Assembly: GCA_022747635.1 (NCBI GenBank)
Contig: JAKTNV010000027.1
Location: 2,279,001-2,343,000, forward strand
Source: Hetaerina americana
Lineage: Eukaryota; Arthropoda; Insecta; Odonata; Calopterygidae
Direction: 5' to 3'
DNA: 64,000 bases
The stretch's first letter is position 1, and each line of letters opens with the position of its first letter. The position numbers and the translations under genes are program-made. Positions 55,812 to 64,000 of this stretch are shown here, piece after piece. The notes under the pieces were generated by a model. That model saw only the letters and a list, made by a program, of their open reading frames with translations. It had not been told where the DNA came from and ran no database searches.

Positions 55812-56525
55812 TACGAGGGTAGACTGAAAACTAATGCACACATGCTTTTAGACCACGAACAAAATGACCTTCAGAAGCACTCCTGGTAGTATGTGGAAAT
55901 AACATTCCCCCCCAACACGCATGCGCCGGTTTTAGGTCGTTACATTCATCCAGTGCATTTTGAGAATCGAAAGTAAGGAGACGTGTTCTAGTGCTATGTC
56001 AACGCGAGATAAACAGCGTGCTGTTATCGAATTTTGAACTGCTGAAAAAATGACTCCTACTGAGATTCATCGTCGTTTAAAGGTTGTTTATAGTGAGGAT
56101 GCTGTTGATAGGCCTTCTGTAAATGGATGGGCGGTAAAATTTCGTGGGTGCGAGCCTGGAAAAGCCATAATTGTTGATGAAACACGCATCGGACGTCCGA
56201 TCACTGCCACAGGCGCTGAACATCGCAAACTCGTCGAAGATTTGATTCAAAATGAGCGGCAAATCACTCAAAAGCGTATCGCAAACCATATTGGAATATC
56301 TCCGAGGAACGTGTCGGCTTCATTATTCAAGAATTGGGATACCGTAAAATCTGTGCGCGATGTGTACCACGCCCTCTCACAGACGAGAACAAACAAAACC
56401 TTTCTTATTCCCCCGATCTTGCGCCTTGCGATTTTTATTTATTTCCTCAACTCAAGAGACACCTCAATAGTAATCTTTAAACCTCATACGATGAGGTGAA
56501 GGCAGCTGTCAAGTCATAGATTCGA
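55812..56525 (+). mobile_element. mariner, internally deleted, longest N-terminal frame
   Basis: Starts at the TIR ACGAGGGTAGACTGAAAACT. The 149-codon frame 56050-56499 encodes the mariner HTH (MTPTEIHRRLKVVYSEDAVD, VNGWAVKFRGCEPGK), the linker DETRIGRPITATGAEHRKLV and ANHIGISPRNVSASLF. It then shifts at about 56360-56390 into SPDLAPCDFYLFPQLKRHL read in another frame. The true start (MSTRDKQRAVIEF, 55996) is separated by a stop. The first and second Asp are deleted, and the right TIR is not found. Sister of 4783-5565. Confidence 0.87.
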
Positions 56526-57269
56526 GAAAAAAAGTTAACTTAATTAAAATAAAATGGTACCGGAAATGCGATATCAAAAGAGTTGGTGAATTTTTTTGGT
56601 ACATGGATCAATGAAATTCATGGAGTGAATTATTTTCTCCATTTCTTCCGAGTTTTGGATTGAAAACCACATATTTAAAATATAAATGTAAAAATTCTCA
56701 ACCTATGGATCATTATTTGGTGCAAATATTAAATGGTGGACCGGTATATTGTTACAGTAGCGGAGATGTATCGGTGCGTCTATCGTTTGAGCTGAAATCG
56801 ATAAAAGAACAGCGTCTAGAGAAGAGAAGTTTTCTCTTTCTCACTGCTTCCTAGGGCGGCGTTCAACACTTTTCATCCAGACAGAATCTCTGCCTTGAAA
56901 GAAATGTCCGAGAACCTCTTCTTCCTACCCTCGCATACTATCCATTACGATATCATCTGTGGTACACTAATATTCAGTGTGAGAGGGAAAATATCCTGTG
57001 TCATAATGAGAAATGCACAAAGAGAAAATATCCTGTGTTTGAATGAGAGTGTCACATTCAGGTGTAATAGTATTTGAATAAGGAATATTAAAAATTAGAA
57101 AATACACATTTCAAACATATTTCATTCCTCCCTACTTTAATCATCATACGTATATATCTTGAGGAATTCTGACGTCCGGCGATTTTATATTTTTGAAAGT
57201 ATATTTTGAGGGGAATGTTTGTGAAATATAGTGCGGGAATCACAAAAATCTGGAATCACAACTGGAATA
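56526..57269. other. unique AT-rich DNA
   Basis: Nothing recognised. Confidence 0.4.
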
Positions 57270-57834
57270 CAAGGTTTTTATGAATAGTATTGGTAACAAT
57301 GTTTTCCTGACGTGTGTGCGTGAAGTGCAGAATTTACACCGTAGGTTAAGTGTGCGCATGATCGCAGATCGTATATTGACATTGATAAAGTAACAGTGCA
57401 CACCATTATCACTCAAAATTTGGCGATGCGAAAGATCTGTGCTGAACTCGTCCTCCTGATGGTTTTAACCAAGGACAACCAAGAGCAGAGTCAAGAGTTT
57501 TTTCTTGCGAAGACCTTCAACGATATCGCGACGATTCCCCAGCCCCCTTTAAGTCCCGACAACCTGCAGACTATTTCCTATTCCCTATAAAATTGAAATC
57601 CTCCCTACCTCAAAATATACCAACATGGGACCCCAATTGCCGTCTTAGAAACTTGCACGCGTGCCCTTAAGCACCTTTCGCCTGCCAGGAGGCCTTAGAG
57701 TCTTGGAAAAGCCGCAGCAGCAAACGTTTGTTGACGCTCAAGGAATGTACTTTTAAAAACTTAGAGGAATTTTAGCAATATCCTAACCAAACCTGCTTTC
57801 CCGAAACTTTTCCCGATACTTTTTATACAAACCA
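57270..57834 (+). mobile_element. mariner family A, internally deleted copy 5
   Basis: The right TIR is near perfect (CCGATACTTTTTATACAAAC at 57813-57832). The left TIR begins CAAGGTTTTTATG after TA. The frame 57396-57590 reads MHTIITQNLAMRKICAELVL, then EFFLAKTFNDIATIPQPPLS, so the deletion joint lies between them. The rest of the C-terminus is out of frame to about 57770. Confidence 0.85.
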
Positions 57835-58580
57835 TATATAATTTCGTTATATTTAGTCCTATTAACGTGATATTGGTATTCACGTATAGAGAATAGGAAG
57901 GAGAAAGTTGTAAATCCGACGTGATTGGCTTAATACGCAATACAAGGGGGGTTCCTCCTAAAAAGGGGTCATAGAGATGAAAATTTCAATGAATATAGGT
58001 CTAGGGATTGATATCCTTGAAATTACCTCTCGAATTTAAGGGAGTTGTCTTCCCGCAATAGGATTGTCCATAATCCATATTTCCTCCATCTATTATTTCG
58101 ACTTTTTTCGATTCGTTCACACCAGCTTCATCGTCCCCCACCCTTCCTTTGTGTCCTATCCGTCAATTTTACATTTCCCATTCCTTCCGAAACTCATTTC
58201 TCAGGAGCCTCCAATCTACTAGGAGCAATCCTCTTGCCTCGAAGAGGATGATTTGGGTTAACACGATACCATATCAAAAAACCCAGCAATTATTCTCCTT
58301 ACGTCTTTACTTGATAGGTATACTCGTATCTGTCACCAATTAAACGTGTCCCTTAATGATCCTTTTGCTAACGTAGTTCTCCTCCAAATATCTCCGTTAC
58401 CGCGCCCCACTTTTCTCCAAATACTCCCTAATATGTGGTATGTTCAGGTGAAAATATTTATCGAATGCATTTTATTCGTTACACTTCATTGCTTTCCGTT
58501 TCGTCCATTTTACATCCCTACACTTATCTGTCGAGGATTCACGATAACTGTTTGTGAGTGTAATCATTTTGAAAAGGATA
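57835..58580. other. unique DNA, acceptor-like tract at 58100-58203
   Basis: A C/T-rich stretch ends TTTCTCAG at 58203 and a 45-codon frame follows, but no donor or known peptide supports an exon. Confidence 0.35.
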
Positions 58581-58584
58581 AATA

Positions 58585-58664
<80 letters not shown>
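58581..58664. repeat. (GT)n(TA)n microsatellite
   Basis: A short GT run (58585-58599) grades into about 32 TA units. Confidence 0.95.
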
Positions 58665-58666
<2 letters not shown>

Positions 58667-58830
58667 ACCCCGGACTATACCCTTGACGTGGTGAAAGGGT
58701 TTGTGCGTTCCGATGGCCCCTAGAGCTGTGCTGGCAGGAGTAATAATGATTGCTCCTGGTAGGGTCACCCATGCCAGATAGGTCGAAGGTTAAGAGCCAG
58801 ACGAAAGGTAGTCCACACAAACCTTATGAA
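58665..58830 (+). mobile_element. RTE-like LINE 5' leader, without its ORF
   Basis: CCTTGACGTGGTGAAAGGGT, CCCCTAGAGCTGTGCTGGCA and CTCCTGGTAGGGTCACCC, in this order and spacing, recall (from memory) a leader found at the 5' end of RTE-type retrotransposons in several animals. No endonuclease or RT follows. It abuts the TA array, so it may have inserted there, or it may belong to a SINE that borrowed the leader. Confidence 0.45.
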
Positions 58831-60364
58831 TTTCAAAACTGCCTGGAATTCCAACTCAGCTGTCGAGACAAAAATGAAGGGCGTTCCGTAAGTATTTTTT
58901 CATAAATAATTTAAAATAAAAAGTTTTCCTCCGGTCTAATATTCATGTAGGGGTGGAAGACTTGAATTATGGGGTGGATTTCTCAAGAAGAGCATTTTCA
59001 ATTATACTCGTCATCATGATTTCTGAAAAGAAGGTTAAACTTTTGAAGCAACCCTAGCTTCTCCCAGTTTCTCGAGAAACTTTGTGCAGTGGAGTGAAAA
59101 ACTTCACGATTGGGACGGACAAATGTATCATTTCACTCACCCAGATCTCATTTTTTAACACACACGTTTTGTTCTCATTTTAACTCTCCAAGAGACATTT
59201 CATCTCATTTATCTCATTCCGCGATGATTTTCATCAAGAATAGGACGAGGGAATTGAATGAAAACTCATCTTTAGCTTCCTTTTCGGCCAAAACCGACTT
59301 CCCCGAGTAACTTGGGGAGTGTTTTCTTTTTTTCCGTTCGGGTGCACACGAATAAGAAGGAAATTTCGTTCCGAAATCTTAAATTTTGAATTCTCAAAAT
59401 TATTCCTCGGTGACATTGTGTATTTTGCACTTGAAGGCCTCCGTCGCAATATTGTCTCAATACTCCCAATGAGATACCTTTAAGTATATTTTTATAATCG
59501 TAATGTGAGAGCGAATTTTATATTTCAACCTGAATTTCGAAATTACATTCTTCGGCACACTGATGCTTAAATGTGACGTTTGTACAAATGCACTTGGGTG
59601 CAAATGAGAATTTTCAAGAAACTGACCGTTCATTCATTTATTTTTAAAAAATATTTGCAATAAATTATTTGCTATGACAAGTTTTTCGTCTGAATTAGAC
59701 AATTTTTTATATTTACATCACCCTCCATATTTGTTAGCAAATTCACATAATTTCTAGGTTGTTAAGGGAAGAATCAAGTTCAATACGAGTTCTTGGATGC
59801 TTGAGCGAACTGAGATAACAAGGAATTTCTGCATTATTTTCTTATTCAGCATTTGGAGAATCAGTTTTTAGCAGAATATTTACGGTTTTTTTAAAGCTTC
59901 GTTTTAAATAATATGTTTTAAACTAATGACGTCAAATGAATCGTATTTTTTCGTAAGCAGCACCCTGGCAACCTATAGGAAATTTGATGGGCACGATTGT
60001 ATGAAGGCTGCAAAAAGAAGGGATTTAACTTTTCTTTGCTGAACTAACCCTTTTAAAACGGCTGTTAATTAAAAAAACATGCTTGAAACATTTTTTAAAC
60101 GTGTTGTAATTCTCGACATGTTCTCCAACTCTCCTTCACCTAGGTCAACCACCTTTGAGTCCCGCCCATAGAGGACTTCTCGTTTCAAGCCTTGTTTCAT
60201 AAGTAAACTGCGTAAATTAAGGAAAATCACCAAGAAAAAATATCGGTCAGCATTCCGCGTGGGTGCAAACAGCCCACGATCGGAGATTGGCGGAAGGGAG
60301 CCTTCCCGCATCGGATTCGCAAAATTCCATCGCATAGTGCCATGATACGACGATATTCATCGTA
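58831..60364. other. AT-rich unique DNA
   Basis: No gene or repeat recognised over 1.5 kb. Confidence 0.45.
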
Positions 60365-60420
60365 TGCCTCTATCCATAAAATGCCCCGAAAGCTGCCGCA
60401 AGAGCGTAGCACTATCGGGC
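60365..60420 (-). mobile_element. LINE tail fragment
   Basis: ATAAAATGCCCCGAAAGCTG then CCGCAAGAGCGTAGC, hairpin only. Confidence 0.55.
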
Positions 60421-60520
60421 TCCAACCCTATGTTATGTTTAACTATTAACTTTTGCTGAACTTTGGATATATATTGTTCCACACGTACAGAAACGTATTA
60501 TTATGTATATAAAATGTGTC

Positions 60521-60610
60521 ATGGGGGCAGGGTAGATCAGAGGTAGCTTGTCCAATTCTTGTTTGGTCGCTGGTTCGATGCCCGCGAATGGCGAACATTT
60601 TTCAGCAGAA
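60521..60610 (+). mobile_element. tRNA-like SINE head, third type
   Basis: A-box-like TAGATCAGAGGTAGC (60532) and B box GGTTCGATGCCC (60571) at about tRNA spacing. The downstream end is not defined; the acceptor stem does not pair, so it is not a working tRNA. Confidence 0.5.
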
Positions 60611-61007
60611 TAAATTTGTTAACAGTTTCTCGGAATGAGACAACCACACAGTAACTAAAACAAACATAATATTAATGGTATTAGAGAATGAGATAACGAG
60701 AAAAATAAATCCCTGATCCCATGGTGAAGGCAGCAGTTTCACCATTAGGCGCTGGTGGCGCAGACCAAGTGAGTCGGCCCGGCATCAGCTGCGGGCGAGA
60801 TTGAAGTGCACGGAATCGGCCGCCGTAATACTGCGATGTGGAAGAGGCAACGGGATACCAACTCCCTAGAAAATGCAGCCTTGCCTTGCATTCAAATATA
60901 GCAGTAGAATGGGAGGATATGGGTTGCAGTAAACCAATCCTAGGATTGAAATACTGATGATGACGATAAGTTATCATGGGTGTACTGATTCCTTTGTGAA
61001 TTCTTTG
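60611..61007. other. unique DNA
   Basis: Possibly the SINE body of the previous element. Nothing certain. Confidence 0.3.
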
Positions 61008-61020
61008 TGTTATTAATATA

Positions 61021-61304
61021 AAAAAAACGTAAACACAGTAATCAACCCGAAGGTCGGTTTGGTAGGTGATGGTAGACTTCACCCAGTACTAAGCCCGACG
61101 GCGTGTGAAATACACACATCAGGGTAGGGGGGCCAGTTCCATTCCATATACCGGTTATGATTTTCCAGGAAGATCTGGCAAACAAAAAATCACACACAAT
61201 CGATTGGGTGGAGCGGCAGGTGCCCAAAGAGGCTTTCCCGGAAATAAAACCCGGGCCCTCCGGTCAGTAGTCCAACGCTCTCTCCTTGGAATACCGCGAC
61301 CCAC
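61021..61304 (-). mobile_element. tRNA-derived SINE family 1, complete copy
   Basis: Perfect 13-bp direct repeats TGTTATTAATATA (61008-61020, 61305-61317). The minus strand begins GGGTCGCGGTATTCCAAGGA, with a mutated A box and a B box mutated to GGGTTTTATTTCC. It is therefore older or less constrained than 24493-24778, although its target duplication is still exact. It ends in a T-run. Confidence 0.9.
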
Positions 61305-61317
61305 TGTTATTAATATA

Positions 61318-61689
61318 TTAACTATTAAAAAATTGGCAACGAAAAATAGACGCTTTCATACCTTTCTTTACGAAGTATTAACTCGCTTCTCTAATCTTAA
61401 TTTATTCTATCTTCATAAATCGCTTCACGTGAAAAACAGCTGAGAGGCGTACGCACCACAGATCTCTTCCCAGAGCACTGACGCGTTACGTGTTTACTCA
61501 CACCAAATAACCTATTACTACGCGGGAAATTTGTGCGCTACAGCTGACATTTAATTTGTGGTAATTTCGAGAACATTTTTAACTTCCCTCGTACTTCCAA
61601 TAGTTGTGATGTACTTAATCCCTACCCTTATGGTTGCCGTAGTTTTGATCTAAGATATCAGAGGAGGATGGATTGCCATGGAGTTGGAA
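61318..61689. other. unique AT-rich DNA
   Basis: Nothing recognised. Confidence 0.4.
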
Positions 61690-62030
61690 ATGCTTGCCGA
61701 CAGCCTCCGCGGCACGTGTGTGTGCTCGGGGGCTGAGAGGGCGTTGGTGTGGGGGTGGGGGTGGAGGGAAGTTGAGTGAGGCGTCGCCATAGGGATCGCC
61801 TGCGGATAATTATGTTGACGAGAGCGCTTACGCTTTCGCCCCGCGATCCAATTAGCACGGACGGGGGCGTTCTTCCGAAAAGCGGAGCTCTGTGGAATGT
61901 GGGTCACTCTCTCTCGTCCGCCCCCTCCCCCGGGGGTGCGTTGCGGGGGTGTGTCTCCCGGCAGCGCCTTGACTTGGGAGAGATCATGCAGTTCCGTCCC
62001 CCTCCACTGACCGGTAAGGCACGTTGATAA
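61690..62030. other. GC-rich patch next to a LINE
   Basis: G-runs at 61740-61765 and CpG-rich 61905-61960. Frames overlap on both strands. Confidence 0.5.
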
Positions 62031-62680
62031 ACCACGATTGGGGTGGGGCGATACCGATGGGTGGTGCTCAACTGATAGAGATATAACTTCGGGCGTTCCC
62101 CAAGGAAGTGTAATAGGACCGCTTTCATTCTTAATATACATGAATGACTTAAGCTTACACGTTAGTACCAACCTTGGATTATTTGCTGACGACACGGTGG
62201 TATGCAGGGAAATAAGGACCCTTGGAGATTTAGAGCTACTCTATAGAGACTTAGATCAATCTCGGATTGGTGCAAGTAATGGGGACTACTGCTTAATATG
62301 GACAAATGCGCAGTTTGGGAATTTTGGAACAAAGGAACCGGCGAACAGGACTTAAATTTTGAAGTAGAGGTTTCAGTGCTAACTACGGCCGATCCATTCA
62401 AATATTTGGGGGTAGTTCTAGCATGAAGCCTTTCATGGGGAGTACATATCAGAAAAATATACGGATCGGCTTAAAAGAAACTCGGCTTCATTAAACGGGA
62501 GGTGGGGAAATTTAATGAAAAAGTTAAGGAGGGGTGTTATTTTGCTCTAGTTAGGGCAAATTTGGAATACGTCGCAAGTATTGGGGTTCCCTGGGAGAAT
62601 ATTTGACAAAACGAATGAGATAGAAAGAGAAAATTGGCCAGATTCGTCAAAAATTGTAGTTGGAGATGTAGATACTCACA
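62030..62680 (+). mobile_element. CR1/L2-type LINE, RT palm fragment
   Basis: The frame 62038-62355 reads ITSGVPQGSVIGPLSFLIYM then NDLSLHVSTNLGLFADDTVV, with the catalytic FADD at 62182-62193, then ASNGDYCLIWTN (the DWCKDWGLLLN block, mutated). After a frameshift: FKYLGVVLA.SLSWGVHIR-like and LVRANLEYVASIGVP-like. This is the only copy here that keeps the FADD box. It stops abruptly at GGAGATGTAGAT (62661), a tail-like repeat without the hairpin, implying an internal 3' deletion. Confidence 0.83.
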
Positions 62681-63203
62681 ATGGCATGTCCCCACAGAAG
62701 CTGTCGGGCGCCTGCTGCTGTATCGTTATCAATTCAGGCTGGAGTCAAGCGAGTGCAGTATCGCTGGAGAGCGCTGTGAATTGCAGTCGATGACCGATGA
62801 ATAATACGAGCACATAGCAGATAGTGGGTTTGAGCGTCGTAGCGTAACTTCGTGCACTGCATTATTGGAATATTTTCCTGGCGAAACGTGCGCTGAATAA
62901 GATTCAGTTCTGGTCTGAAAAGTGTCGAAATTCCTTCGCCTTTACATCTGGGAGAGAGTGGGAACGGAATTTATTCGTTCACATATCGTCAATCAGACCC
63001 AAATACAGGGACCCTGTATAAGCAGTTTTTTAAGATTGAGATTTGCCCCGATTTCGCGTGAGTGCTTTCTTGCAGCCGATGCTTTCCAAGTAAAAGTCGT
63101 ATTGCTCGCTGGTCAAGTGTCGGAGTTATTTTTCCGACAGATTAGTGCCTTGCATTAGTGCGCTGATTTATTAATTCTTTCGGAGGCAGTTCAATAAATA
63201 ATA
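62681..63203. other. unique DNA
   Basis: Nothing recognised. Confidence 0.4.
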
Positions 63204-63216
63204 ATGGTAATATTCG

Positions 63217-63435
63217 AAAATTTGTTGTCTCAGGCGTAACTTTGTGGAATTTGCATAACATATTGAAATGTAATGAAATAATTGACTTTGTAATTCCACA
63301 CACTTTATTTAAAAACACACGACCCAGGTGATGATGACGTCACCTGATGATGACGTTCAACGTCGAAACCTGGGTCGTGTGTTTTTAAATAAAGTGTGTG
63401 GAATTACAAAGTCAATTATTTCATTACATTTCAAT
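63217..63435 (+). mobile_element. fold-back element, copy 3, 71-bp perfect arms and hammerhead-like loop
   Basis: 13-bp direct repeats ATGGTAATATTCG (63204-63216, 63436-63448) flank the unit. Module TCTCAGGCGTAACTTTGTGG at 63228-63247. Arms 63259-63329 and 63368-63438 pair at all 71 positions. The loop reads CTGATGA (63344-63350), a GACG/CGTC stem (63352-63355, 63361-63364), then GAAAC (63365-63369), with the flanking arm forming the third stem. Perfect arms imply recent insertion or gene conversion. Confidence 0.9.
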
Positions 63436-63599
63436 ATGGTAATATTCGTCGCTCCCGGGCAACTATTTTGTGCGACGCATGGGGAACCTCTTGTTTGCGG
63501 CGCACATTATTACGTTCATCAATTATTTGCACTGCGAGGGCTGACCAGAAATTAGCTTTCGTTTCGGCCTAACATGGGTTGGACTTGAGTCTAGGGGAT

Positions 63600-63893
63600 C
63601 GAGATGGTGCGGGGGCTGACGTACTGGCTTCCCACCCAGAGGGTCCAGGTTCAAATCCCGGCGGTGTTGAATATATTTCGGAGGTATCTCGATCCCTACT
63701 TGAGGTGCTTTCTGGAGGACACTCTGAGTGATTTCGCCGTCCGTCGGATGAGACGTTAAGCTGCGGACCCCTTGGTGCCTTTCGTAAAGAGTCGTCGGGT
63801 TTCTCTCCACCCTTCATCCTTTCCTGTCTATCCCTAGTAGCGGAAATGACTTCAGCTGTCTGTCGCCTCCCCTAAATACTACTACTACTACTT
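63600..63893 (+). mobile_element. SINE family 2, complete-looking copy
   Basis: Head TGGTGCGGGGGCTGACGTAC with B box GGTTCAAATCCC (63647), full body, and end CTGTCGCCTCCCCTAAATAC then (TAC)n. The tail trinucleotide repeat varies between copies. Confidence 0.87.
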
Positions 63894-63896
63894 GAG

Positions 63897-64000
63897 TCAT
63901 CATCTTGGTGTCTATACACGTCCCCACACTCAGTACTACGCATCCTGCCGTGGTAGTGTGTGTGCAGACTGTGGTTCTTCTTATACTTTGCTCACTTTTC
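63897..64000 (+). mobile_element. mariner 5' leader, cut by the window end
   Basis: About 100 bp match the 5' leader at 17705-17800 (opposite strand) at roughly 90 percent identity by eye, including GTACTACGCATCCTGCCGTG. In that copy the leader precedes a mariner transposase start, so a mariner probably continues beyond this window. Confidence 0.7.

Noticed and set aside
60521..60600. Functional tRNA gene
   Set aside because: Acceptor stem ends do not pair and the A box is irregular; kept only as a SINE-like head.
1..64000. CRISPR arrays, bacterial operons, ribosome-binding sites
   Set aside because: No evenly spaced direct repeats with unique spacers and no prokaryotic gene layout; the sequence is eukaryotic.

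Overview
This window looks like intergenic or intronic DNA from an arthropod, most probably an insect. I find no intact host gene, rRNA, functional tRNA or CRISPR array. The evidence is dense interspersed eukaryotic repeats: many decayed mariner transposases, CR1/L2-type and R1-type LINE reverse transcriptases, tRNA-derived SINEs with exact target-site duplications (TSDs), and long AT microsatellites. No species is named because nothing here is diagnostic.

Layout. 0-6.5 kb: a LINE 3' end, three mariner remnants and a complete long-TIR mini-transposon. 6.5-13 kb: mostly unique AT-rich DNA with a GC-rich patch, a 15-codon tandem repeat and a head-to-head SINE. 13-21.5 kb: LINE 3' ends, mariner derivatives (one with perfect 30-bp TIRs) and a possible terminal exon on the minus strand. 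21.5-31 kb: nested LINE and SINE insertions, an 877-bp mariner, two fold-back elements, and a strong recursive-splice-type site at 29590/29591. 31-35 kb: a decayed R1-clade LINE. 35-48.5 kb: a mariner, a LINE inserted in a SINE, two fold-back elements and decayed LINE reverse transcriptases on both strands. 48.5-58 kb: three copies of one mariner family, a second mariner and a 360-bp TA-rich array. 58-64 kb: an RTE-like leader, SINEs, a CR1-like RT fragment, a fold-back element with 71-bp perfect arms, and a mariner 5' end running off the window.

How the parts relate. At least fourteen mariner-derived segments from several families are present. Where enough remains to judge, the catalytic region is deleted or rearranged, so these copies must have depended on transposase supplied in trans. 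The CR1/L2-type LINE is known here mainly by 5'-truncated copies ending in a GC-rich hairpin plus a GTAGAT-type simple repeat. Its outer stem shows matched changes between copies, as expected of an RNA signal read by the reverse transcriptase.

The two most notable signals are: (i) five fold-back insertions of about 120-220 bp, each with a 12-14-bp TSD, a shared roughly 24-nt module at one end and long inverted arms; three carry a hammerhead-like core in the loop; and (ii) a zero-length-exon splice site (branch point, pyrimidine tract, CAG|GTAAGT), which suggests that the plus strand is part of a long intron of an unseen host gene.
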